Below, one piece after another: positions 22,610 through 34,000 of a DNA stretch of 64,000 bases; position 1 is the first letter of the stretch; every line of letters begins with the position of its first letter. Below the pieces are notes generated by a model. That model was given only the letters and a program-made list of their open reading frames with translations. It was not told where the DNA came from and made no database searches. Made by a program: the position numbers and the translations under genes. This stretch comes from Cymbidium sinense (Eukaryota > Streptophyta > Magnoliopsida > Asparagales > Orchidaceae): positions 61,726,266-61,790,265 of the forward strand of contig CM038222.1 of assembly GCA_021442155.1 (NCBI GenBank), given 5' to 3'.

Positions 22610-22925
22610 ATGCATAAACCTTACAAGACTTTTTGCATTCTAAGATTTTTGATGTATCTATATCTTTTAAAGTTTTTACCTGCTAAAATTTTTAAACTAC
22701 TTGTATCTTTTGAGGCTTTTAGTCTTCTAAGATTTTTGAAATATATGTATATTTTGAGGCTTTTAACATTCGAAATTTTTTGTGTACTTAATACTTTTTG
22801 AAGTTTTTGATGTGTATGTACTTTTTGAATCTTTTGCTTTCTGAGAATTTTGAAATACCAATACCTTTTAAAGTTTGAGCCTTCTTAGGTTTTTGAGGTA
22901 TATATATCTTCTTAAGTACTCGCCT
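22610..22925 (+). repeat. About 60-bp tandem repeat
   Basis: Five or six degenerate units of 'ttttgaggcttttagtcttc' and 'taagatttttgaaatatatg'-like sequence. The 64-residue frame here is a product of the repeat. Confidence 0.7.
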
Positions 22926-23444
22926 ATTAAGGTTTTAGTTAGCAAATACTATGTCAATCAATTGCTCTCTTGGAGACTTTCTAATGTTCACTATTAGTTT
23001 CTCATCGATGCTTCCTCAAGGATGGCCTTCTACAGGAGAAATCGACTAAGAATTTTTTAGCTATCCGAGATTGTTTATCAAGCTATTACTCAGTGATGTC
23101 AACCAATGTGGATGAGGGCAAAAATTTTGACTTCCATCGAATGTTGTTTGTTAGAAAATTATTTGATGACGCTAACCTGAATGAAAGAGATTGAATCAAA
23201 TTCTCTTTTATTGAGACAACTATTTGAGGTTGCAACCAAAATTATTTCTTAATCATTATATTCCTTTCTTTATGATAAAAGGGACAAACTTTATAATCAC
23301 AATTATTTTAAGATTAAAATTGGCTCGTTAATTATGACTTGCTTCTAAGAATAGTAATCAAATAGATGATTAGTGTGATTCTTTACAATAATCATGTCTA
23401 AAGTTGTTGACCTCCACATATGTGCCATAAGTTGAGTCAAGCCC
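22926..23444. repeat. Family D-like repeat fragments and spacer
   Basis: Two units at about 23050-23220 ('gctatccgagattgtttatc', 'attatttgatgacgctaacc') resemble the 80-bp units of family D. The rest is unremarkable, AT-rich and non-coding. A relic of a second D element is plausible, but its LTRs were not found. Confidence 0.5.
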
Positions 23445-24065
23445 ACAAGCCAAATTCGACGGACTTCGAAAGCGACAGCACGCAAATCAGGGTTCAAAAT
23501 GCATTGGATGTCACGAAAAATGGTCGAAACGACCTCCGATCGATGAAGGGATTCGCCATCGTGTTCAGAACGTCAAAATTGATCAGAATATAAATATTGC
23601 AAGATCTAGTGAACAATCGATTAAGCGCTCGAGCTATCAATATGTTAACACGCATATCAGAGTCGGGAAGCTTCGACGATATCTGAATGACCTCCGTTCA
23701 TAAAATTAATTATGCCGTTAGCTTTAAAATATCAAAATCTATCAAATGAGACTATCCACGCTCAATTCGGACGAGTCTGTCCAAATGTCGAGTGATTTGA
23801 AGTGACAACAAGCAAATCGAGGCTGAAACGCTCTGGACGTCATCGAAATCAACTCAAATGACCTCCAATCGACGAACGAACTTCTCCATCGCATTCAAAA
23901 CATCAAAATTGTTCACGATATAAATATTGCTTGACTTGATGAAAACCGTCGAAATCTTCGAGTCGTCGATATGCCGCGCATATCTCGAGGTCGATCACAC
24001 CATCGCGTCAAAATATATCACGCACACTCCGGAATATTCAATTTGGCCTTGAAATCGGGCTCGAA
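23445..24065 (-). repeat. About 330-bp tandem repeat, inverted array
   Basis: Reverse-complement copies of the repeat at 16958-17780. 'ttcagaacgtcaaaattg' (23559) and 'ttcaaaacatcaaaattg' (23895) give a period near 335. The array borders the end of the minus-strand family A copy. Confidence 0.75.
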
Positions 24066-24129
24066 CCTCCGATGTAACGAACCTTGCGTTAACAATGGAA
24101 TTAAATCGATATATATATTGACTATTATG
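24066..24129. other. Junction between 330-bp repeat and family A
   Basis: Contains on the minus strand 'GGTTCGAGCCC', which resembles a tRNA B-box, but no A-box or cloverleaf accompanies it. Confidence 0.4.
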
Positions 24130-24289
24130 ATCGATGTGAAATCCAAATTAAAACAATTTAAATTAATTTAAAATTAATTTAAAAATTCTCAAATTACCAC
24201 CATGCTCAACCGTTTCCCTATTTTCAGTTTTCTGAAAAGGAAAATTTAAAAAAAAAAAAATTTAAAAGATAACCACTCCCTCCCATTTT

Positions 24290-25220
24290 GGGCAGAAAAC
24301 GTCTCACTCCCCCTCATTCTCTCCCACTTCCCTCCTCATTTTCCAACCCCGTTTCTCTCTCCTGCAGCCCTCTCTCCCATCGAAAAGAAGAAAAAGGCAC
24401 AGGTAATTCTTCCCCTCTCAATTTCTGCACGTCGTCCCACCGACGCACGCGTAATAGCGCAAACCCACCACTCTCGCGGCGCAATCCCGCCTCCGCGCAT
24501 CCCACGGGCCCCATCTGCCGCTGGTCCCGTCTCCCGTAAAGCACGCTGCCGGCTCGCCTTCGTACCCACCGCACCGACCCAAGCCCAAGTTCGGCGTGCC
24601 ATCTCCCGCAACCCGGCGAACCACGCGATCTCCCGCGACCCACCAGACCCGCTTCGCCGACCAAACTGCGCGACCCGCAGCAGCCCGAGCGGTTCTGTCT
24701 CCAACCCGCACAATCTCGCCTCCGACCCGCTCCTCTTACCGCACGGCTCGCCTCTTGCTCCCGCGCCGTCGGCGCACATCCGTCCTCCGCAAAACCGCTC
24801 TCCCATCGCCTGAAACCGCGGCCCATCCCGCTTCTGCAGTGCATCTCAACGCCCGCTGCGCCTCCGGCCCGTTCAGCCCATTCCGCTGTCCGCGTAACTC
24901 CGCCGCAGTCGCGCGCTCTGCCGCCCGCGCGAACCCGCTAGCCTGCGCATCCTTTGACTTGCTCCAGTGGCCGCTGCCTGAGACCCGCCTGCCGAACCGC
25001 GCAACCCGCTCCGGCCCATTTAGCCCATTCCGCTACCTAGCGACCCGCACCGTCCCGCCCTGCCAACCCGCTGTCCGACCAGTCTTGACCTGCATAAAGG
25101 CCCGCCAGCAGCCTTCCTACAGCCTTTCCTTGGCCCTCCGGACCACAAGCCCACCCAGCCTTCAAACTAACTCAAATCCAATCCATTCTGCGCAATCCAG
25201 CCGCTGTCCGCAGCCATAAC
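24290..25220 (-). repeat. GC- and CpG-rich block, copy 2
   Basis: Irregular repeats of 'acccgc/gcccgc' phrases, the complement of the 'gcgggt' phrases at 5395-5990. Four long overlapping frames on both strands show compositional lack of stops, not coding. Confidence 0.65.
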
Positions 25221-26231
25221 CCTCGTCTTGTTTTGCTGTCGGGAAGAAAATCGTCACTAGGTGAATTCTTCCGTTCATTTCGGCATCACTTTGGTGGTCG
25301 TTTCATTGCGCGTAAATCGAGGAAGAACATTGTTAGTAGAATTCTCCTTCGATTCCGTCTTCCCTCACTTTAGCCGTCGCTTCAGGCCGAATCGGGGAAG
25401 AACATCGTCGGCCAGTTCTTTCTTCGATTTTTGGCGTCCTGCTTTAGCGACCTTTTTTTTGCGTAAATCGGGGAGGAACATCGTCATCGATGAGCAAATT
25501 TTTTTTTTGATTTTTTGTCGCTTATCTTATTCTAATCACATTCCCAACCCAGTTCCTTTGCAGAGCCTTGCAGTGCGTTGAAAAATGCGTCAGAACATGT
25601 GAGATTTGTGAATGTGAATATATTTGTATGCTTGTGTTTCTTTGTAGGTTTGAAGATCTCGTTATGCTCAGTAGGGCACGATGAGATGAAAAAATAGAGG
25701 CGTGGTGTCAGACACCCTTCTTCAGTTAGGCGTCTGAGTAAGCCACCACTTGTTAGATGTCACTCCCCCTAGACGAAATGCTATCAAAATTTTGTTTAAT
25801 TTCCAGACTTAGAAAAAAAAGGGAGAATGAATATATATTGCATTGTATGTCTTCTTTAGGTATGAAGGCCTGTCGTGCTTTCGTGAGTAGCGATGAGATC
25901 AGCTGTGTGCAAGACACCACTCGCCTTCATGAGGCGTTAAGTAAGCAAACACCCTCGATGTACCGGAGATGACGTCGGAGGTCAAATTGTTAAACCTTTT
26001 AACTAAAAAAAAAGAGAGAGGGGGAAAGTAGAATGATATGCGGTAGGAATAAAAGCAAAATAAAATAAAAAGAAGAGTGAAAAGCACTTACAAAATTTAT
26101 CGAAGTAGGATTGAAAGCTCACTAAAGTTCCTAACCGTTCACTTTCAAATACCCTAGCTCTAACCTTTCAAGTAAATGGAATGGAATAGACAACTCCCCT
26201 TAGCTTTATTTATAGAAATTGGAAGGAGTAT

Positions 26232-26515
26232 AAAGAGGGGGAAAATCAAATTTAAACAAAAGAGGGGGAAAATCAAATTTAAATAAAAGATGGAGGAAAT
26301 CAAATTTAAACAAAAGAGAAGGAAATCAAATTTAAACAAAAGAGGAGAAAAATCAAATTTAAGCAAAAGAGGGGGGAAATCAAATTTAAACAAAAGAGGG
26401 GGGAAATTAAATTTAAACAAAGGAGGAAAAAAAAATCAAATTTAAACAAAAAAAAGGGGGAAATCAAATTTGAATAAAAGAGAAGGAAATCAAATTTGAA
26501 TAAAAGAGGAGTGAA
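26232..26515 (+). repeat. 27-bp minisatellite
   Basis: About 11 units of 'gaggggaaatcaaatttaaa' plus 'caaaa', with 24-27 bp spacing and A/G-run length variation. The 86-residue minus-strand frame with FKFDFPPLL-like repeats is the translated minisatellite, not a gene. It lies inside family A copy 2 and is absent from copies 1 and 3. Confidence 0.9.
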
Positions 26516-26904
26516 AATGATAATTACTTTGAGGAGTAAATCTTATTCTTAAAATGACAAATTAAATCATCCTTTGAACCTATAGCTTCAAAACACCTTC
26601 TTCGCCACCGAATCTGCAACTCTTTGTACAAGCAGATAGAAGACAATACTAAATCCAATTCTATAAAAAATCATAAGGCTTCCTTTAATAAAAAATTAAA
26701 GAATTTTATTCTAATTATAATTTTTAAAGTAAATGATTTCATTAATTAGATAAAATTAGCTAAGCTAAAAATTCCTGCATGTGCTCGGACATAGAGATTT
26801 CAAGTGCGAATTTTAATGTCTAAAAAGGCTGCATAAGCTAAAGTTGAAATTAAATGAAAATATAAAATCAATCTCATAATTCAGAAATAAGAACTACCTA
26901 AATT

Positions 26905-27370
26905 CTTAAATACACCCGCATGTGCCTTGATACTACGCTGAATGTTTAGATTCAAGTGTCTGAGGATGCTGCGCAGGTTACTTCCCGGTTTAGTCTTAGG
27001 ACTGGGTTCGGGTTAACAAAACCTAAAAACCTATAATAAGAGTTTCAAAAGTAGATCTAATCCTCTCTTAGCAGCTAAATAGAGTTGACATGATCTAAAG
27101 CATTTAAACATATTCAAATTATTCAAACATAAAATTATCTAAAATTACTATACACCTGCATGTGCCCCGATAATGTGCTGAATGCTTAAATTCAAATGTC
27201 TGAGAATGCTGCGCGGGTTGCTTCCCGGTTTAGTCTTATGACTGGTTCTGGATTAACAAAAATTAAAAACTTATAATAAGAGTTTCAAATCAAGAAAATA
27301 TCGAAAGCGATTTCGGGTGATAGTAGATCTAATCCTACAGCACTAGCAGTTGACATGATCTAAACCTCTT
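26905..27370 (-). repeat. Tandem duplication of about 240 bp in family A copy 2
   Basis: Two blocks each carry 'acacc.gcatgtgcc', 'gatgctgcgc.ggtt', 'cttcccggtttagtcttag' and 'agcagttgacatgatctaaa'-like phrases (about 26910-27115 and 27150-27365). Confidence 0.7.
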
Positions 27371-28328
27371 AAACATATCCAAATTAATCAAAATTTTAAA
27401 TCAAATAAAATCAAATCAATTTTCAAATATCAATCTAAAACTATCCAAATGAAACTCTATCATTAAAAACTTAAATCAAATTCAATCCATCCACCTTCTG
27501 CAATAATTTATCGGGGATGATAGATTAAGAAAACTCTAGCTCACAAAGGAGCCAATGTCAAATCAAGTATTCTGCTATGTTCACCCTCAATCAATCTCAC
27601 ACTAGTAAGGACGTGGCTTGTGTCCTCGACTCATTGGCTTGGCCGAGCTCCACAGATAGTAGTTATGTAGAGTCCTCGGAGGGTGGTTTGGCGGTCCTCC
27701 ATTATATTATGATAACAATCGTAGCCTGTATGCTCCCTAATGGTTCTGCCCTTTGACCTGTGAGTCATAGGATATACTTGATAGGGCAAATAACCCTCTA
27801 TCAACTAAGGTAGACTAAAGTCTGTCTCCTTAGACAAACATCACCCCAACTTTACAAGGATTTCTTGGATGACGTAGCCCATGTGTTGCTGATGAGGATC
27901 CTTTTATCAGGTTGGGTCGACTACCTCCTCTGACTAAGTAGACTAGGGGTCGTGACTACTCGGGATGACGGAACCATAGGATCTAGATCGGGCACGTCAT
28001 CATTCCCCTAACCATCCGATTTAAGCTAAAATGAAGAATTTCGTATCTTAAATTCTAAAACTTTACATGATGCTACTATATGCTATGCATTAAATGATCT
28101 AATGACTAGCCTTAATTGAAAGTTCTCTCTCACTTATTGAGAGAGGTAATTAACTATAGGGGCTTGCGCCTATGCGAAACCTGGAACCAGATCTAAAATT
28201 CTCACCAAATGAGGATGAAATCTTTGGGTAGTGTCTTATCTACTATCTCATTTGCCTTCTAAAAATTACACCAACAATTTAAAACACTTTTTTCATCGAA
28301 GAGGTCAGTGGAAAATTTTCAGAGCCCA

Positions 28329-28738
28329 TAAAAGTGTTGATGTGGATGGCCCTTTGAAATAATAATAAGAGTTGTTAGAACTTCCAACAAGAACTGAAAG
28401 CTCAAATTTGATGTTTTTTCCATCCTTTGCATTCATTCCTTCAAAGAAGGATCCCCTTCATCATGTGAATTATGTTGCTCTTGATTTGAAGTATGGTTGT
28501 CAATCATTATGAAGATGTAATGGGAATAATTACCACTCATGATGCTAAATTATGGTATGCCAAAAAATTTACGGTGATAGAGTAAAAATTTACTGGAATA
28601 TTTATCACACATGATTGACTTGAAGTCTAATTGTCAATCATTGTGAAGATGTAATGTGCATGTTTACCATGCATGATGCTAAATTATTGTATGCTAAAAA
28701 ATTTACGACGATAGAGTAAAAAAAGTTTAGCCTTAGTT
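28329..28738. repeat. Spacer between head-to-head family A copies, with a tandem duplication
   Basis: A 410-base AT-rich spacer. Two copies of about 110-140 bp (28480-28600 and 28618-28725) share 'gtcaatcattatgaagatgt' and 'catgatgctaaattat.gta' phrases. No gene seen. Confidence 0.75.
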
Positions 28739-31700
28739 TGTAGGCTCTGAAAATTTGCCACTGACCTCTCGACAAATAAAAATAGTATAATTTAAGTGTG
28801 TTGGTGTAATTTTTAGAAGGTAGATGGAATAGTAGATAAGACACTACCCAGAGATGTCATCTTCATTTGGTGTGGACTTTAGATCTGGTTCTAGGTTTCT
28901 TATAAGCGCAAGTACCAATAGTTAATTACCCCTCCCAATAAGTGAGAGAGAACTTTTAATTAAGGCTAGTCGTTAGATCTTTGAATGCGTAATGTATAGT
29001 AGCAGCATGTGGAGTTTTGATTTTTAGATTTATAAAATTCATTATATCAACTTAAAGCAGATGGCTGGGGGAATGATGATGTGCCCGATCTAGATCCCAT
29101 GGTTCCGTCATCCTGGGCTGTTGTGGTCCCTAGTCTACTTAGTCAGAGGAGGTAGTCGACCCAACCTGTCTGAAGGATCCTTATCGGTAACACATAGGTT
29201 ATGTCGTCCAAGAAATCCTTGTATACCTAGGGTGGTGTTTGTCTAAGGAGACAGGCTTAAGTCTACCTTAGCTGACAGAAGGCTTTTTTTCCTATCAAGT
29301 ATACCCTATGATTCATAACTTAAAGGCAGAGCCATTGAGGAGCATACGAGATACGGTCGTGATTGTAATATAATGGTCCCATTTGGAGGTAACCACCCAA
29401 TCAGAGGACTCTGATCGTACCTGCATCATATGTGGAGCCTACTGACCAAGCCACACATTCAGAGGACACGTGCCATATCCTTACTAGCATGAGATTGATT
29501 GAGAGTGAACATAGTAGAACACTTGATTTGACATTAGCTCCTTTGTGAGCTAGAGTTTTCTTAATTTGTCACCTTCAACAAACTGTTGCGGAAGGTGGAT
29601 TGGATTTTAGCTTTAAGTTTTTAAAGATTAAATTTCATTTAAGCATTTTTAGATTGATGCTTAATTTAAGTTAATTTAATTTGAAATTAGAATCACATTT
29701 TTATGTGCGTATTCCCTCCGGTTGAAATTACCATTCAACACAGTCATCATCGGAGTAGTTAATTGATTGAATCAAATATATTTGAGAACTTTAGATCCTG
29801 CCAACTCTGTTTAGCTCTAATAGAATCGTCTACTATCACATGACAGAATTAGCTTCTAAGATATTTCAATAAGTTGAAATTCTTATAATAATTAAATTTT
29901 TAGATTTTGTTAACCCGGTCCTAAGACCAAACTGTGAAGCAACCTGCGCAACATCCTCAGACACTAAATTTAAGCATTCAACATAGTGTTGGGGTCCATG
30001 CGAGTATATTTAAGAATACTTGTATAGTTTTAAAGCATTGAATTTGAGTTTTAATCCTACTTCATAATATGTGCAAGAGTTTAGTTGAAGCCTTAATTAA
30101 TGTCTTTTGTTCGCTTGTACGATGTGTTATGAATCTGGTGGCATTTTGGAGCAGAATTAGATTTATATTTGCACTCAAAATATTGTATCTTTGCTTGACT
30201 TATTAACAAACATTTAACTCTCCATTAGTAATCACATTCAATTTTTGTTCTCCCCAAGCAAGCTATTATATCTTTTTTTTAAGCAAGCTTATCCAAATTA
30301 AAGCCCTTTTCAAATATAAGTCAATTATTTTTTAAGAAGTCTTGACCATACTTGCTAATAAGTTATTTATTTTCTGTGAGAATCTCTTATGAAGCTCATC
30401 TGGATCCTATTAGTTTTGAAGATAAACACTTAGATATATCACAAATCTCATTGTGTTTCAAATTTAATTTTAGACGCAAGACCCAAATAGTTCTTTTAAA
30501 GCTTCCATTCATGAATGATCATGAGTTGCCTAACTGAATTTGTGCTTAGAAGAAAGCTACCAAATTATTTACACATTTTTATTTTCAATATGGAATTGAA
30601 CGTTAGAATTTATCACCAATTATTTTTCCTTTGGTATTCAATTGAAATCATTATTTTCTTTTGACAACAAATGTGATTATTCAAGTGTATTATTCACATT
30701 GATTACTTGTTCATGAATTTAACACTTTGAATATCCAAAGAGAAGATTTGTTCATACAAAAAGACTTCGAATCCAATATGGATTTATCCTCGATTCCACA
30801 TCAAGGTTCATATTTATTTAAAAGAAGCTAACTTCAGATTTATCATTAGTATCTCGTGATTTTTTTATTAACCTCCTCAAGCTTCACTTGCATTTAATTT
30901 GAATATCTTCATTTATTTCAACATATAAAGCAATAGGCTCAAGCATTCATTTGGTGGGAAACTGAATGAATGAATTCACTTGTAGCTGCTTCATGTTCTC
31001 TTTTGTTGAAGCTAGAGAATTAGATATTTAAGCTTCAGTATAGATTTTATCAATGTTTAGTTCATAGAGGAGAAAGCTTTATATGAGTTTTAATAGGCCT
31101 TCTAAAAAATGATACTTTGCAACTCTTAGAACTGAAAGCACGACTTAGAAAAATTAAGAGCTCACTTAAAATATTGTTCAAAAAATGATTAACAACCCTC
31201 AAGGAATTAATTTTCTTGCAAATAGAATAGCCAATGAAATCATTGAACTTTAAAATCACTATGGGTATCGGATGTGAACTTTATATTCCCTTTTCATTTC
31301 CACAAATTAGAGACTATAATGACTCTTATTGTCATTTGAATTCTTTCAAAAGCTTGAAAAACTCTAATTGTCCATAAAAGAAGTGAAGAAGATTAAGCCT
31401 CCAGATTGTTTCAAATGTTCATTCAGTTTCATTCTTATAAGTCTTCCTTTCAAATTTAACATGTGCACTTATATTTATTTTATGCATTTATAACTTCACA
31501 TCTGTTATGATCAAAATTTTGATTTAAGTCTTTTATTTACTTCCATTTAAATTTTTTGATTATCTTTTTTTTTTTTTTTTTTCTAAGTCCAAAAATTTGA
31601 TAAAATTTTGGCAGCATTTCGGCATAGGAGAGCGACATCTAACAATTTTTTTTGGCTTACTCGGTATGCTCTGATGAGTGTAGCGAGTGATGTTTTGCGA

Positions 31701-32060
31701 CACCATATCTGAATTTTATCTTGTTACGCCCTGATGAGCATGACGAGGCCTTCAAACCAGCATAAAGACAAGTATATATACATACATATTCCACACATTC
31801 ATTCCTACACATCCAAATCTATCTTTTTTTATAACGAATAGCACAACGATCAACAAGCACAGAAAAGTGGAAGGAATGATGGAAATGTTGGAAACCTAGA
31901 GAAGAACCCGATTGATGACGGTGTTCTTCTCCGGCTACGACAAATGGAATGGGAAGGGTAATTTGGTGACTATGCACATGATTAGAAGAGAAAGCGAGGA
32001 GGTATACCAAGAGAAACCCACTTTATGATGGAGTTGCCTCTTGGCTACCCTTGCTTGTAA
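28739..32060 (+). mobile_element. Family A LTR-like repeat, copy 3 (plus)
   Basis: Starts TGTAGGCTCTGAAAATTTGCC-like at 28739 and follows copy 1 through 'gtagataagacactaccca' to the 'agcgacatctaac' block near 31630 and a weaker match to the 'gttcttctccggctac'-type region near 31920. It lacks the GC-rich block and ends close to the first family B LTR. The central part (about 30050-31560) is AT-rich, with no coding domain seen. Confidence 0.6.
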
Positions 32061-33119
32061 AAAGAAAGGAGGTCAGCTATTGACCTCATTTTTAGAATGA
32101 GCTCTCAACCTCTCCATCTTAGACATAGGATTTCTCCTAGGCACTAAGAGTTTTCTTAGTCTTAAGACACTTCTAGTGAGTAGGTGAACACTCAACCTAA
32201 CCTTAGAGACTTAGAAGAGTTAGTCATAGGAATAGGTCATGCCTAGGGGTGTTAGAAAAATTTGCCTACCCTATAGCTTGAACCAAATCCTCACTTCCTT
32301 CCTTCAAGTCAAATTTCAAAATTCCAAATTCAAACCAACTTCAAAATCAAATCAATTTCAAATTATTTGAACTCCAAATTCAAACCAATTTCAAACTCAA
32401 ATCAATTCCAACTTATTTGATCAACTCCAAATTCAAACCAACTTTAAACTCAAATCAATTTCAAATCCAAATCGACTTCAAATCAATTCCAACTTAATTG
32501 ATTTTCTCAAATCCAAATCAACTTCAAAATCAAACCAATTCCAAATAAAAACTCAAATCAATTCCAACTTAATTGATTTTCTCAAACCTTGAATCAATTC
32601 CAATGGATTTTCTAAAATCATGAATAAATTCCAAATGATTGAATTTCAAATCCTAAAAATCTTTCCTAAGCCCTTTGATTCCATCTTATGATCTTAGCTC
32701 AAATCAAATTCAAATCACCTCAAATTCAAAATATTTTTTCATAACCCATTTATATTCTCATTTATATTCACAAATATGAATGAAATATAAATTCAAATAC
32801 CCAAAATAAATTCAAAACTCAAACCCAAATTCAACCAAAATTCAACCTTAGCCTTTCAAGTCAAATTCTTGAACTTAGTCAAATTAACCTCAAATCAATT
32901 CAAACCCTTGATTTTTCTTCATGATTCAATCAATCCTTCAATCATGAATCCAAATATAAACATAAACTTCAATCATCAAACCAAAATAAAATTCAAAAAT
33001 CAAACCCAAATCAAACTCATGTTCACCCTTTGAACTTGAAATTGTCAAATGAATCAAAACCCATTTGACTCCAAATCACTTGCAAATGGATTTATATTTC
33101 AATCATAAGTCCATATGTG

Positions 33120-34000
33120 AGTTCAAGCAAACTTGATTCAAGCCTTGATCAAGTCAATTGACCTAGTTAAGCTCACTTGACCCAAAGTGACCTAAAGTAC
33201 CTTTTTGAGCCTAATTCTAATCCTAACCAAATTGGATTGAACTAAGCCCATCTAAGCCTCATATTATAAGCAACAATCATCATAAGGTGATCAATCACTC
33301 AAATTGGGTCAAACCAAGTCAAGCCTAAGGGTTGACCAAGTCAACACTTAGCCAAAATGAAACCAAAACTAGCCAAAATCCAACATAGGCTAAATTGATT
33401 GAAACTATTGATCAAAACCAATTCATGATAAATGTTTGAACTTGACCAAGTCATCATTTGAGCCTAACCTAGCCCGATTGGCCACTTGACCCAAGTTGAC
33501 CCAACTTGGCATAAAAATCAAAATATGTCAAATCTTGATTTAAGCCAAATTAATTGTACCAATGGGTCAAGTTCATTCTAAATCACTTATTGAACTTGAC
33601 CAAAGCCTCAATTGGTCAACTAGAACCAATCTAGCCTAATTGACCATGAACCCAACTTGACCTAAAAGGTCAACTCAAGCCAAAATCAAACCAAACTAAA
33701 ATTGAATAAAACCACAGCTTGCAAAACATTTCAAATGACCAATGAAATCTAAACCAACTCATGACCTAACCCAATTAGGTCAAATGGGTCAAATTGGTCA
33801 AATTAACCCATTTGACCTAAATGAATTCAAATGAACCAAAATTGAATCTAAACTAATTTGAACCAAACCAATGATACTAAAATATTTCAAATGGTCATAT
33901 GAACTTGACCCAATCCTTGGTTTGACCAAATTTGACCAATTGATTAATTTGACCCAAGTTGACCTATTTTGACCTAAATGAGTCAACATGAGCCAAATGA
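33120..34000 (+). promoter_or_regulatory. Cluster of TTGAC (W-box-like) cores in LTR copy 1
   Basis: I counted about 28 TTGAC or GTCAA cores in about 880 bp, most as TTGACC or GGTCAA. WRKY factors bind TTGAC(C/T). The same cluster lies at 52170-52950 and 59265-60100. Presence of the motif is seen; binding is inferred. Confidence 0.45.

Larger units (their letters stand above)
24130..28328 (-). mobile_element. Family A LTR-like repeat, copy 2 (minus)
   Basis: Reverse complement of the repeat at 2705-13317, starting TGGGCTCTGAAAATTTTCC at 28328. It includes all blocks: the 'agtgtcttatctactatctc' region, the duplicated 'agcgacatctaac' block (about 25650-25960), the GC-rich block (24290-25220) and the A/T-rich end. 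It holds no recognisable gene. Frames of 97-207 residues on both strands at 24288-25219 are artefacts of the GC-rich block. Confidence 0.65.

Noticed and set aside
24066..24110. GGTTCGAGCCC resembling a tRNA B-box, possible SINE or tRNA
   Set aside because: No A-box, acceptor stem or cloverleaf found around it.
24288..25219. Frames of 97-207 residues on both strands
   Set aside because: Same GC-rich block as at 5.4-6.0 kb in inverted orientation; absence of stop codons is compositional.
26160..26420. Repeat protein with FKFDFPPLL units
   Set aside because: It is the translation of a 27-bp minisatellite found only in one family A copy.
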